DNA of 64,000 nucleotides, from assembly GCF_025567125.1 (NCBI RefSeq), contig NZ_JAOQJI010000002.1:62001-126000 (forward strand). The letters are read 5' to 3'. Position 1 is the first letter of the stretch, and the number at the start of each line of letters is the position of its first letter. Shown one piece after another: positions 25,327 to 35,195 of the stretch. Origin of the DNA: Phocaeicola fibrisolvens (GTDB taxonomy: Bacteria > Bacteroidota > Bacteroidia > Bacteroidales > Bacteroidaceae). The notes under the pieces are model-generated. The model saw nothing but the letters and a program-made list of their open reading frames with translations, had not been told where the DNA came from and searched no databases. Position numbers and translations under genes: made by a program.

Positions 25327-28035
25327 ATGACCCTATACATCATTTTATGTTTTGTCGCTTTGTGCGCGGGTATGGCCTTGTCGGTCTATGCGTTCGGTAC
25401 GGGCGGCAAGCGCAAGCGAATCTTTCAGGACATCTATTTCTCGGCGGAGGAAACGGACGGTGTGGGTGTGCTGTACACCAAGACCGGCGAATATTCCGCC
25501 GTACTTAAGATAGAGAATCCGGTACAGAAATATTCGGCGGACATTGACAGTTACTACGACTTCACACACTTGTTCACCGCCCTTGCGCAGACGTTGGGCG
25601 AAGGGTACGCCATCCACAAGCAGGACATCTTCGTCAGGAAACAGTTTGCGAGCGAACCGACTGACGGTCAGGAGTTCCTGTCTTCATCCTATTTTCGTTA
25701 TTTCAAGGGACGTCCTTACACGGACAGCCTTTGCTACCTGACCATCACGCAAGAGGCGAAGAAAAGCCGTCTGTTCTCGTTCGATAGCAAAAAGTGGCGC
25801 GACTTCCTTGTGAAAATCCGTAAAGTACACGACCAGTTACGTGACGGCGGCGTACAGGCCAGATTCCTGAACAAAGCCGAAGCGAGCGAGTACGTCGATC
25901 GTTACTTCGCCATGAACTTCAAAGACCGCACCGTGTCGATGACGAACTTCAAGGCGGACGATGAAACCGTGTCGATGGGCGACAAACGCTGCAAGGTGTA
26001 CAGCCTTGTGGACGTGGACTGTGCCGCACTGCCCTCACAGATACGTCCGTACACGAATATCGAGGTCAACAACACGGAAATGCCCGTCGATTTGGTGTCG
26101 GTGGTGGACAGCATCCCGAACGCCGAGACGGTGGTCTATAACCAAATCATCTTCCTGCCCAACCAGAAGCGTGAGCTGTCGCTGCTCGACAAAAAGAAGA
26201 ACCGCCACGCGAGCATTCCCAATCCGAACAACCAGATGGCGGTCGAGGACATCAAGCGTGTGCAGGAAGTCATCGCCCGTGAGAGCAAGCAACTGGTATA
26301 TACACACTTCAACATGGTGGTGGCCGTGTCTGCCGGTGCAGACCTGCAAAAGTGTACGAACCACTTGGAAAACGCTTTCGGGCGTATGGGTATCCATATC
26401 AGCAAGCGGGCATACAACCAACTGGAACTGTTCGTCGGTTCGTTTCCGGGCAACTGCTACACGCTCAATGAGGAATACGACCGTTTCCTGACCCTTTCCG
26501 ATGCGGCGATGTGCCTGATGTACAAGGAGCGTGTGCTGCACAGCGAGGAAACGCCGCTGAAGATTTACTACACCGACCGTCAGGGCGTGCCGGTGGCTAT
26601 CGACATCACGGGAAAAGAGGGAAAGAATAAACTGACTGATAATTCCAATTTTTTCTGTTTGGGGCCTTCGGGCAGCGGCAAGAGTTTTCATATGAACTCG
26701 GTCGTGCGCCAGCTCCATGAGCAGGGAACGGATGTGGTGATGGTCGATACGGGGAACTCATACGAGGGACTGTGCGAGTATCTGGGCGGCAAGTATATCT
26801 CCTATACCGAGGAACGGCCTATTACGATGAATCCGTTTCGCATCAACCGGGAGGAATACAATATCGAGAAGATAGACTTCCTCAAGAACCTTATCCTGAT
26901 GATTTGGAAAGGGTCGGACAGCCAGATTCCCGAAATCGAGTTCCGCATTGTCGAGCAGATAATCATAGACTACTATGATGCCTATTTCAACGGATTTACA
27001 AGATACACCGACGAGCAACGGGAGGTACTGCTGAAAAACCTGTTTGCGGCGGCCAGCCGAAAGAACCCAAACAAACCACCCAGAGAGGTGGATGAGATGG
27101 TGCGCAAACAGATAGAGGTGCTTGAGGCACGGCGGGCGGCTCTCAAAGTGTCGGAACTGAACTTCAACTCATTCTTTGACTACTCATTCGACCGTCTGGA
27201 GCAGATCTGCACCGAAAATGACATCACGACAATCAGCTACTCGACCTATTCGACCATGCTGCAGCCGTTCTACAAGGGAGGCGCATATGAGAAGATTCTC
27301 AATGAGAATGTGGATTCGGCACTGTTTGACGAGACATTCATCGTCTTTGAAGTGGATGCAATCAAGGAAAACAAGAAACTGTTTCCCATTGTCACACTGA
27401 TTATCATGGACGTGTTCCTGCAGAAAATGCGCATCAAGAAGACCCGTAAAGTCCTTGTCATCGAAGAGGCGTGGAAGGCCATTGCCAGCCCGCTCATGGC
27501 GGAATACATCAAGTTCATGTACAAGACCGCCCGTAAGTTTTGGGCTTCTGTCGGCGTGGTGACGCAGGAGATACAGGACATCATCGGCAGCGAAATCGTG
27601 AAGGAGGCCATCATCAACAACTCGGACGTGGTGATGCTGCTTGACCAGAGCAAGTTCAAGGAACGCTTTGACGAAATCCGAAAGATTCTTGGTCTGACCG
27701 AGGTGGATTGCAAGAAGATATTTACCATCAACCGCTTGGAGAACAAGGATGGGCGCAGCTTCTTCCGCGAAGTGTTTATCCGTCGGGGGACGACCAGCGG
27801 CGTGTACGGCGTGGAAGAGCCGCACGAGTGCTACATGACCTACACGACCGAACGGGCGGAAAAGGAGGCACTGAAGCTTTACAAGAAGGAACTTCGGTGC
27901 AGCCATCAGGAAGCTATCGAGGCATATTGCCGGGACTGGGATGCCAGCGGTATCGGGAAGGCCCTGCCTTTTGCACAAAAAGTAAACGAGACGGGGCGTG
28001 TGCTCAACCTCCGTCCCGTGCATGAATCCAAATAA
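25327..28035 (+). CDS. traG: Conjugation ATPase TraG, second copy (VirB4-like)
   Basis: A 902-residue ATPase with an N-terminal membrane helix (MTLYIILCFVALCAGMALSV), unlike the shorter start of the element 1 TraG. P-loop GPSGSGKS is at about 446-453 and Walker B VLVIEEAW at Glu713-Glu714. The ATPase core aligns well with the first copy, but the region between Walker A and B carries an extra helical insertion (EQREVLLKNLFAAASRKNPN). It drives assembly of the second mating channel. Confidence 0.92.
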   Translation: MTLYIILCFVALCAGMALSVYAFGTGGKRKRIFQDIYFSAEETDGVGVLYTKTGEYSAVLKIENPVQKYSADIDSYYDFTHLFTALAQTLGEGYAIHKQDIFVRKQFASEPTDGQEFLSSSYFRYFKGRPYTDSLCYLTITQEAKKSRLFSFDSKKWRDFLVKIRKVHDQLRDGGVQARFLNKAEASEYVDRYFAMNFKDRTVSMTNFKADDETVSMGDKRCKVYSLVDVDCAALPSQIRPYTNIEVNNTEMPVDLVSVVDSIPNAETVVYNQIIFLPNQKRELSLLDKKKNRHASIPNPNNQMAVEDIKRVQEVIARESKQLVYTHFNMVVAVSAGADLQKCTNHLENAFGRMGIHISKRAYNQLELFVGSFPGNCYTLNEEYDRFLTLSDAAMCLMYKERVLHSEETPLKIYYTDRQGVPVAIDITGKEGKNKLTDNSNFFCLGPSGSGKSFHMNSVVRQLHEQGTDVVMVDTGNSYEGLCEYLGGKYISYTEERPITMNPFRINREEYNIEKIDFLKNLILMIWKGSDSQIPEIEFRIVEQIIIDYYDAYFNGFTRYTDEQREVLLKNLFAAASRKNPNKPPREVDEMVRKQIEVLEARRAALKVSELNFNSFFDYSFDRLEQICTENDITTISYSTYSTMLQPFYKGGAYEKILNENVDSALFDETFIVFEVDAIKENKKLFPIVTLIIMDVFLQKMRIKKTRKVLVIEEAWKAIASPLMAEYIKFMYKTARKFWASVGVVTQEIQDIIGSEIVKEAIINNSDVVMLLDQSKFKERFDEIRKILGLTEVDCKKIFTINRLENKDGRSFFREVFIRRGTTSGVYGVEEPHECYMTYTTERAEKEALKLYKKELRCSHQEAIEAYCRDWDASGIGKALPFAQKVNETGRVLNLRPVHESK

Positions 28036-28046
28036 ACATTGCAGCC

Positions 28047-30593
28047 ATGAAACGACTACTCCTTATCCTGACCATCGCCTCGGTCACACTCTGCCAGACG
28101 GTTCACGCCCAGTATTACAGCGTGAACTACGACACCCGTACCGTTGCGGCGATGGTGGCTGCCTTCGGTACGGAAGCGGTCGCCGAAGGGTACTACCGGG
28201 AGCAGGTCGATGACGTCCTCAAGCACTACACGGCAGCGGAGGTCGCTACCGCCGGGATATTCGCGGCCAAGTTCTTGGAGCATAAAGCCCTGAGCGACCT
28301 CGGCATCTGGAACAGCCGTACGGAAAACTACTACTACCGGCGCATCTACCGGATGGTGGCGGAGAAAATCATGCCCAAGATATGGGTGGTGGCGAAGCAG
28401 ATGCTCCATTCGCCGCAAACGGCTATCTATTGGGGCAGTTACCTGATGAAAGTCTGCGATGATACCAAAAGTCTGTGTATGCAGTTCGAGAGCGTGGTGA
28501 CCAACAGCACGCTGACCTTTTCGGACATCGCCTTTCTCGAAATCAATCCGGAAATTGCCCCCTTGCTGAAACTCTCCGAAACGGGAAACATCGACTGGCA
28601 GCGGATGATGGACAACTTCGCCCGCATACCGGGCAACTTCACCCACGAGAACCTGAAAAGCGACCTCGACAACCTTTATAACACGGGGGTCGGCCTTGCA
28701 ACGGCAGGCATTGCCAATCTTGGTGACGCCCTGTTGCAAAGCAGCTCGTTCCATGACCTGCTGGGTGGAAAGGTTGAAGAAATCGGCAACCTGTATGAAC
28801 ACTACGGGAGTCTATTCGAGCAGGCGGAACATGACATCAGCGGCTTGCTGATTGACATGGTGGGTGGTCCGGACAACGTGGCCGGTCTGTTCAACTTCAG
28901 CAACTACAACCTCACGGCATGGATGACCGACTACCTGGACGAAGCGATGGGGAACTATTACACGCAGCGGTGGTACATTGCCCGGCGTGACCAAGGGAGC
29001 GTATCGCTGTGCGACTACTATCCTCCGACGGACGACAACAGCATCCTGAACGGGGGCGCATGGGTGCGGTTCAACACGAGCGACCCGAATTTCTATCCTG
29101 ATGCCTCGCAACGGGAACAGGTACTTGCCAACTCGGAAGGATATGCCGGTTGGTCAAGAAACCGCGTGCAGCAGTTGAACAACCAGAACGACGGGTTCAG
29201 CTACAGCATCAACTATTGGATGAGTGCCTATATCATCAGCAAGAAAAACAAGCAGACCAAAAAGGCATACGCATACGAAATCCATGTGAGCAAAAACTGG
29301 AACAAAGAAGAGGTCGTCTATGAGGAAGTCTTCGATTCCTACTCGATGGACTTGAACACGTTTCGGGCGCAACTGAATGTCCGGCTTGCGGAGTTCAACG
29401 AGAACGAGGACGGCTACACCTATTATATATCTTCCGGTGCGCGGAACTATTACCAAGCAACGGACGCAGCCAAATTGAAGGGATGCGAGAGCGTGACCAT
29501 CAGCGTGACCTGTTCCGACGGGGTTACGCTCGGACAAGGCTCGACACAGTACAAGTGCCGCAAGTGCGGCAGCTCGTTGAATGCCCACACCAAGGAGTGC
29601 GCCATGCAGACCTCGGTGACGGAAAACGACCTCGACCTTTCGGAACTGGACGCGCTATTGAACGAGGCGAACAGCCAAGCGGCCAATATTGAAGCGCAAA
29701 TCGGGGCATTGGAAAACGAGAACGCTGTCCTGCTGAAGAAAATCAGTACGGCGAGCATTGAGGATGCGGCGAATTACCGGCAGCAGTACAACGCGAACAA
29801 GACACGGATAGACCGTCTGAAAGGAGAACTCGCGGAATGGAAGAAGAAACAGTCCGACTATGCCCAAGCAAAGTCGGATGCCGCAGACGACAACAGCGTG
29901 GCGACGGATGACTATTACCGCATCCCTGCCATCATGCAGGACTGCAAGGCGGCATACGGTCTTACTTGGCAGGACGGCGGAGCATGGAACGGCTACTCGT
30001 ATGTACGCAAGGCGACCATGCCGAATATCAACGGTATCATCACATTCAGGGCTACGGTCTCCATTGCCCGCAAGCCGAAATATTTTCTCGGCATAAAAAT
30101 ACACCGTACCATTATCCAAATCAAGTGGGAACTCACTTCGGAATATACGGACACACACGTCGCTGACGTGCTGACCCTTGATCCGGGACTTTCGGATGCG
30201 GAAAAGGCTAAACTGGTAAACGACCGGATAGCCGAAATCGCCCGTGAACATCCGTCCTGTAAAATCACGACGGAATACGCCCGCAGCGCACCGACGGAAG
30301 AAACGCCATCAGGCGACGTGTACCATCTGCTGTGGTCAAGCGACCGCCTTGAGATAGCGCGAGAGGTGGACAGCAGAATCACCAAGATATATGCCGACTT
30401 GGTATCGCTGGAAAAGATGATGCACTACAAGCGGAGCATCCTTGACGTGATGAAGGATGTGCAGCCCGGACTGGACACGGACGAAGGCCGTAGGCTGACA
30501 CTCGTGGAGGAATGCCATGACCGCTGGGTGGAGAATGCACGGACGCTTCGGAGCGGCAACAGCAGGAATAGCAGAAAGGAGGTACGGCCATGA
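28047..30593 (+). CDS. Large secreted protein with zinc-ribbon-like motif, unknown function
   Basis: An 848-residue protein with a clear signal peptide (MKRLLLILTIASVTLCQTVH, cleavage near AQ). There is a helical first half, a beta-rich middle and a Cys cluster CRKCG...CAMQ starting at residue 504. Next comes a long coiled coil (about 530-600, ALLNEANSQAANIEAQIGAL), then a beta domain and a helical C-terminus. Its stop overlaps the next start in ATGA. It sits where secreted TraI/TraH-type proteins occur, directly after traG. I do not recognise a named family; a periplasmic or surface structural role is inferred. Confidence 0.7.
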   Translation: MKRLLLILTIASVTLCQTVHAQYYSVNYDTRTVAAMVAAFGTEAVAEGYYREQVDDVLKHYTAAEVATAGIFAAKFLEHKALSDLGIWNSRTENYYYRRIYRMVAEKIMPKIWVVAKQMLHSPQTAIYWGSYLMKVCDDTKSLCMQFESVVTNSTLTFSDIAFLEINPEIAPLLKLSETGNIDWQRMMDNFARIPGNFTHENLKSDLDNLYNTGVGLATAGIANLGDALLQSSSFHDLLGGKVEEIGNLYEHYGSLFEQAEHDISGLLIDMVGGPDNVAGLFNFSNYNLTAWMTDYLDEAMGNYYTQRWYIARRDQGSVSLCDYYPPTDDNSILNGGAWVRFNTSDPNFYPDASQREQVLANSEGYAGWSRNRVQQLNNQNDGFSYSINYWMSAYIISKKNKQTKKAYAYEIHVSKNWNKEEVVYEEVFDSYSMDLNTFRAQLNVRLAEFNENEDGYTYYISSGARNYYQATDAAKLKGCESVTISVTCSDGVTLGQGSTQYKCRKCGSSLNAHTKECAMQTSVTENDLDLSELDALLNEANSQAANIEAQIGALENENAVLLKKISTASIEDAANYRQQYNANKTRIDRLKGELAEWKKKQSDYAQAKSDAADDNSVATDDYYRIPAIMQDCKAAYGLTWQDGGAWNGYSYVRKATMPNINGIITFRATVSIARKPKYFLGIKIHRTIIQIKWELTSEYTDTHVADVLTLDPGLSDAEKAKLVNDRIAEIAREHPSCKITTEYARSAPTEETPSGDVYHLLWSSDRLEIAREVDSRITKIYADLVSLEKMMHYKRSILDVMKDVQPGLDTDEGRRLTLVEECHDRWVENARTLRSGNSRNSRKEVRP

Positions 30594-31315
30594 AACGTAC
30601 CATACAGATTGCCGTCGTGCTGTTCGCCCTGCTGCCCGGTATCGCCAAGGCGCAGTGGACTTTCGATATAGTCTCCGTCGAAGCCTACATCAACGACCAC
30701 AAGAAGCAGCGCAGCCTGCTGTTGGCTCGTAGCACCTTGGAGTACAGCAACAAGCTGTTGCACGAGTACAGCTGTAAAGAAATTGGGGACTATAAAGAGT
30801 TGAATATTGACCTTGACAAATACACCCGTGCGTTCGATGCCATCGACGTCATGTACCAGTCGTTGCGCACGGTGTTGAACGTCAAGAATACCTATACATC
30901 GGTCAGCGACCGTATCGGCGACTATAAATCGTTGTTGGAGGATTTCAATGCGAAGATCTTGAAACGTGGACGCATCGAATCCGCAGATACCCTGATTATC
31001 TCCATCAATGCGAGGGGGCTGAGGGCGATTGCCCGTGAGGGGGAACAGCTCTACAAGTCCGTGAGCGACCTCGTGCTGTATGCCACCGGAGCGGCAGCCT
31101 GCTCGACCTCCGACCTGCTGATGGTGTTGGAGGCCATCAACCGCTCATTGGACAACATCGAGCGGCATCTGAACCGGGCCTATTTCGAGACATGGCGGTA
31201 CATTCAAGTGCGCATCGGCTATTGGAAAGCAAAGGTATATCGCTCCCGCACCATGCGGGAGATTCTCGATGACGCCTTCGGGCGTTGGCGCGGAGCCGGA
31301 AGACTGGATTATTAA
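30590..31315 (+). CDS. Secreted helical TraI-like protein
   Basis: A 241-residue protein with signal peptide MKRTIQIAVVLFALLPGIAK and a wholly helical mature part, ending MREILDDAFGRWRGAGRLDY. The basic W-R-containing C-terminal helix also occurs in the proteins at 57.4 and 58.1 kb (SRWRRAAVLAR and RRWRQIGRNVR), suggesting a family of paralogues. Probably a periplasmic channel component comparable to TraI (DUF4141). Confidence 0.65.
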   Translation: MKRTIQIAVVLFALLPGIAKAQWTFDIVSVEAYINDHKKQRSLLLARSTLEYSNKLLHEYSCKEIGDYKELNIDLDKYTRAFDAIDVMYQSLRTVLNVKNTYTSVSDRIGDYKSLLEDFNAKILKRGRIESADTLIISINARGLRAIAREGEQLYKSVSDLVLYATGAAACSTSDLLMVLEAINRSLDNIERHLNRAYFETWRYIQVRIGYWKAKVYRSRTMREILDDAFGRWRGAGRLDY

Positions 31316-31333
31316 CGACAAAAAGAGAAGAAT

Positions 31334-32101
31334 ATGAACAGAAAACTATTACTCATGGCAGTGGCGGTCACCGTAACGACAGCCGTACACGCACAGTATG
31401 TAACGTACAACCATGATTCGCCGAAGCAGAATCAGGTAACGGTCATGGAAACCGGTACGGGCGCACTCTCGCCCGACCTCTATTATTCCGTGCTGCACAA
31501 CAAATACAAGAAGTCGGCGGCGGCCAAAAACAAGCTCTCGTTCCGCACACTTGCCGGTATCAATCTCTACAACCAGGTGGACGAAGCGGAAGCCATTGAT
31601 TCGGCTTTGGTCAAGCGGGCGAAGGTCGAGGCGTTGAACGTTGCCGACCGGCAGGCGGACATCGCGTGGCTTGCCGAGGGCGATAAGGTCAGCAGACAGA
31701 TGGACCGGTTCCGGCGCAACATCGACCGTATTCTCCTGTCCGGCGGTACTCCGGCCGACAAGGAACGGTGGACGGAATACTACCACGTCTATCAGTGCGC
31801 CATCAACGCCACGAAAGACGCCTATATGCCAAACGCCCAGCGAAAGAAGGAGTATCTGCGCATCTACGAGGATGTGGCACGGCAGAACGAGATTTTAGTG
31901 AGCTACCTCGCCAAGCGTCAGAACGCAACGGCAACAAGCACACTGCTGAACGCAACGGACAACCGTACCCTGCATAAGGGCGGCATTGTCCGCAATGCCA
32001 TGAGCCGGTGGCAGGAATCACGCCTTGCGGTGCGTGGCTCGCAATCGGGCGGCAACGGAAACGGCGAAGATGACAACGAGAGTGTAAACAGAGGGAAATA
32101 A
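31334..32101 (+). CDS. Secreted DUF5045-like conjugation protein
   Basis: A 255-residue protein with signal peptide MNRKLLLMAVAVTVTTAVHA. The mature part has TGALSPDLYYSVLHNKYKKS and NAQRKKEYLRIYEDVARQNE and ends in a Gly/Asn-rich tail. I recall DUF5045 proteins at this place upstream of traJ; the assignment is by memory of the family pattern. No catalytic motif. Confidence 0.6.
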   Translation: MNRKLLLMAVAVTVTTAVHAQYVTYNHDSPKQNQVTVMETGTGALSPDLYYSVLHNKYKKSAAAKNKLSFRTLAGINLYNQVDEAEAIDSALVKRAKVEALNVADRQADIAWLAEGDKVSRQMDRFRRNIDRILLSGGTPADKERWTEYYHVYQCAINATKDAYMPNAQRKKEYLRIYEDVARQNEILVSYLAKRQNATATSTLLNATDNRTLHKGGIVRNAMSRWQESRLAVRGSQSGGNGNGEDDNESVNRGK

Positions 32102-32113
32102 AAAGACAGGGCT

Positions 32114-33247
32114 ATGGCAAACGGAGATATACTTTCGGATTTCGGCATCAACCTGTTGGAGGAGGAAATAGATGATGTCATCTTTCAGACCAACGAGTTT
32201 CTGACGGACGCGACTTTTACCGGTGCGCAGGGTCCTTTTTGGTGGATATTGCAGATGTGCATGGCACTCGCGGCACTGTTCTCCATCGTCATGGCGGCAG
32301 GTATCGCCTACAAGATGATGGTAAAGCACGAGCCGTTGGACGTTATGAAGCTGTTTAGGCCGCTTGCCGTGTCGATTATCATCTGCTGGTGGTATCCGCC
32401 TGCGGACACGGGTATGGCGGGGAGCCGGAACAACTGGTGTTTTCTGGACTTTCTGTCCTACATCCCGAATTGCATCGGGTCGTACACCCATGACCTGTAC
32501 GAAGCTGAAGCTTCACAGATATCGGACAGGTTCGAGGAAGTTCAACAGCTCATCCATGTGCGTGACACGATGTACACGAACCTGCAGGCGCAGGCGGATG
32601 TCGCCCACACGGGCACATCCGATCCCAACCTGATAGAGGCGACAATGGAGCAGACCGGCGTGGACGAAGTGACGAGCATGGAAAAGGATGCGGCGAAGTT
32701 GTGGTTCACGTCTTTGACGGCAGGAGTCATCGTGGGGATAGACAAAATCATCATGTTGATTGCTCTCGTGGTGTTCCGAATCGGTTGGTGGGCAACGATT
32801 TACTGCCAACAAATCCTGTTGGGAATGCTGACGATTTTCGGACCGATACAGTGGGCGTTCAGCATCCTGCCGAAATGGGAAGGTGCTTGGGCGAAGTGGC
32901 TGACACGCTATCTGACGGTGCATTTCTACGGGGCGATGCTCTATTTCGTGGGCTTCTATGTGCTGCTGCTCTTTGACATTGTATTGTGCATCCAAATCGA
33001 GAACCTGACGGCGATAACCGCCAGCGAGCAGACGATGGCTGCCTACCTGCAAAACTCGTTCTTCTCGGCAGGCTACCTGATGGCGGCTTCGATTGTAGCC
33101 CTCAAGTGCCTGAACCTTGTTCCGGACTTGGCGGCATGGATGATACCGGAGGGCGACACGGCATTCTCTACCCGAAACTTCGGCGAGGGCGTGGCACAGC
33201 AGGCGAAGATGACGGCAACCGGAGGGTTGGGCGGCATCATGAGATAA
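32114..33247 (+). CDS. traJ: Conjugative transposon protein TraJ, second copy
   Basis: A 377-residue polytopic membrane protein (VirB6-like). Membrane segments lie at about 40-65, 95-110, 200-235, 255-290 and 310-335. TraJ-like features are YKMMVKHEPLDVMKLFRPLA (compare EAIDVYPLLRPFA in element 1) and the Gly-rich end KMTATGGLGGIMR. The large loop after residue 110 is longer than in the first copy. Confidence 0.85.
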   Translation: MANGDILSDFGINLLEEEIDDVIFQTNEFLTDATFTGAQGPFWWILQMCMALAALFSIVMAAGIAYKMMVKHEPLDVMKLFRPLAVSIIICWWYPPADTGMAGSRNNWCFLDFLSYIPNCIGSYTHDLYEAEASQISDRFEEVQQLIHVRDTMYTNLQAQADVAHTGTSDPNLIEATMEQTGVDEVTSMEKDAAKLWFTSLTAGVIVGIDKIIMLIALVVFRIGWWATIYCQQILLGMLTIFGPIQWAFSILPKWEGAWAKWLTRYLTVHFYGAMLYFVGFYVLLLFDIVLCIQIENLTAITASEQTMAAYLQNSFFSAGYLMAASIVALKCLNLVPDLAAWMIPEGDTAFSTRNFGEGVAQQAKMTATGGLGGIMR

Positions 33248-33288
33248 TCCGCAAAAGATAATATAAACCCAATAAAAATCATAACAAC

Positions 33289-33684
33289 ATGAAATTGCAA
33301 GAGAAAATCAAAAGTTGGTGCAAGGATGAGAAATTCATGTCCTTTGCACAGGAACGAGCGAGAAAAGAGGTTTGCGAGGTGACGGAAAACCACCGCATCG
33401 ACCCGCAGTATGAAGAACTGGACGAAGCCTTCGAGTACGACGACCGGTACATCGCCCCCTTGGTGACGTACCTGACGTACAAGCTGCGTCTTGCCCTGCT
33501 GCAGCGGAACGCAGGTAAGCGCAAAAGAGGAATCTGGTGGGTGCTTGTCCACGTGGAGATGCAGGGCTATTACGTGGAGATATTCTCGGCGGAGTTCGAG
33601 AATCTTTTGACGGAACTTCGGGATGCGGTCATACCCATGCTGCACACGGAATATGTACAGATGTTGAACGGTAAAAGGGAATAA
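33289..33684 (+). CDS. Hypothetical protein in tra operon 2
   Basis: A 131-residue soluble protein (MKLQEKIKSWCKDEKFMSFA). A charged N-terminal helix is followed by IAPLVTYLTYKLRLALLQRN and a C-terminal EFENLLTELRDAVIPML. No signal peptide or membrane helix; no family recognised. It lies between traJ and traK and is followed by traK after 3 nt. Confidence 0.6.
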   Translation: MKLQEKIKSWCKDEKFMSFAQERARKEVCEVTENHRIDPQYEELDEAFEYDDRYIAPLVTYLTYKLRLALLQRNAGKRKRGIWWVLVHVEMQGYYVEIFSAEFENLLTELRDAVIPMLHTEYVQMLNGKRE

Positions 33685-33687
33685 CCG

Positions 33688-34302
33688 ATGGTCATCAAGA
33701 ATTTGGAAAACAAAATAAGACTGGTGGGCATCATCTGTACCGCTTTTCTCGTGGGATGTGTCATCATCAGCTTGTCAAGTATCTGGACAGCCCGGACGAT
33801 GGTCTCGGATGCGCAGAAGAAGGTGTATGTGCTGGACGGCAACGTGCCTATCCTCGTGAACCGCACGACAATGGACGAAACGCTTGACATGGAAGCTAAA
33901 AGCCATGTGGAAATGTTCCACCATTATTTTTTCACGTTACCGCCAGATGACAAATACATCCGCTATACGATGGAAAAAGCGATGTATCTGGTGGATGAGA
34001 CGGGGTTGGCACAATACAACACGCTCAAGGAAAAGGGTTTCTACTCCAACATTTTGGGTACGAGTTCGGTGTTCTCCATCTATTGTGACAGCGTGGCTTT
34101 CAACAAGGAGAAGATGGAGTTCACTTACTACGGACGGCAACGCATTGAGCGGCGGAGCAACATCCTCATGCGGGAACTGGTCACGGCGGGGCAACTTAAG
34201 CGTGTGCCCCGAACAGAAAACAACCCGCACGGATTGCTTATCGTGAACTGGCGAACCCTGCTGAACAAGGACATCGAACAGAAAACGAAGATCAACTACT
34301 AA
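33688..34302 (+). CDS. traK: Conjugative transposon protein TraK, second copy
   Basis: A 204-residue protein with one N-terminal membrane helix (LVGIICTAFLVGCVIISLSS) and the TraK core QKKVYVLDGNVPIL, HHYFFTLPPDDKYIR and LKEKGFYSNILGTSSV. It has the same layout as the element 1 TraK, with strong divergence elsewhere. VirB8-like inner-membrane component. Confidence 0.88.
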   Translation: MVIKNLENKIRLVGIICTAFLVGCVIISLSSIWTARTMVSDAQKKVYVLDGNVPILVNRTTMDETLDMEAKSHVEMFHHYFFTLPPDDKYIRYTMEKAMYLVDETGLAQYNTLKEKGFYSNILGTSSVFSIYCDSVAFNKEKMEFTYYGRQRIERRSNILMRELVTAGQLKRVPRTENNPHGLLIVNWRTLLNKDIEQKTKINY

Positions 34303-34314
34303 ACAACGGAGTTT

Positions 34315-34695
34315 ATGAATATCAAGGGATTCAGGCGGATGCTCTTCGGTGAAAAGATGCCGGACAAGAACGATCCGAAATACAAAGACCGTTACGAGCG
34401 GGAGGTGTCCGCCGGACGAAAGTTCGCCCAAGCGACACGCATTGACAAGGCTGCCGCCAAGGTGCAGGGATTCGCCAACGCGCACCGGATACTTTTTCTG
34501 GTCATCGTCTTTGGTTTCGCTATCGGAGGGTTCACTTGGAACATCTATCGCATTACAATGGCATACCGCAACAGCCGGCCGACACGCACGGCGACGGAAA
34601 TGCAGGATTCGGTGCTACGGGAAAGACACAAGAGGCTGCAAGGGGGTGAAATAAGGGAAAATCGGAACGAGAACAAGAAATATGAACCGCAATAA
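34315..34695 (+). CDS. Small membrane protein at the TraL position
   Basis: A 126-residue protein: basic N-terminal half (MNIKGFRRMLFGEKMPDKND), one membrane helix (RILFLVIVFGFAIGGFTWNI) and a charged tail. Its place after traK and its single-helix topology mirror TraL of element 1. It overlaps the methyltransferase gene by 14 nt, so the two are co-translated. Confidence 0.65.
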   Translation: MNIKGFRRMLFGEKMPDKNDPKYKDRYEREVSAGRKFAQATRIDKAAAKVQGFANAHRILFLVIVFGFAIGGFTWNIYRITMAYRNSRPTRTATEMQDSVLRERHKRLQGGEIRENRNENKKYEPQ

Positions 34696-35188
34696 AGGAG
34701 TGCTTATGAATACACGATTTGAAAAATCAGTCCGCTCGTCGGACGAATGGTACACCCCGAAGGAGGTGTTGAAAGCGTTAGGCAGGTTCGACCTTGACCC
34801 TTGCGCCCCTATCCGTCCGTTGTGGCCGACCGCCGAAGTCATGTATGACCGGAACATGGACGGATTGTCCCTGAAATGGGAAGGGCGTGTATGGCTCAAT
34901 CCTCCGTACTCGCGTCCCCTTATCGAACAGTTTGTCCGAAAGCTGGCGGAACACGGCAACGGCATCGCGCTGTTGTTCAACCGTTGCGATTCCAAAATGT
35001 TTCAGGACGTCATTTTCGAGAAAGCGACGGGCATGAAATTCCTGCGCCACCGCATCCGGTTTTACCGCCCGGACGGAACACGCGGCGATTCTCCCGGTTG
35101 CGGCAGCATCCTGATCGCATTCGGAGTGGAAAACGCAGAAGTGCTGAAAAACTGCAGCATTGAAGGCAAGTATGTACAACTCAATTAA
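34682..35188 (+). CDS. Phage-type DNA N6-adenine methyltransferase (Dam-like)
   Basis: A 168-residue protein of the phage Dam family (PF05869-type). It has the N-terminal SSDEWYTPKEVLKALGRFDL, DPCAP, and the catalytic motif NPPY (about 73-76, in VWLNPPYSRPLIEQF). A C-terminal RFYRPDGTRGDSPGCGS follows. It would methylate adenine in a short unknown site. It is embedded in the tra operon between the TraL-like gene and traM, with no restriction gene nearby. Protection of the transferred DNA from recipient restriction is a likely role. Confidence 0.85.
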   Translation: MNRNKGVLMNTRFEKSVRSSDEWYTPKEVLKALGRFDLDPCAPIRPLWPTAEVMYDRNMDGLSLKWEGRVWLNPPYSRPLIEQFVRKLAEHGNGIALLFNRCDSKMFQDVIFEKATGMKFLRHRIRFYRPDGTRGDSPGCGSILIAFGVENAEVLKNCSIEGKYVQLN

Positions 35189-35195
35189 AAGATGT

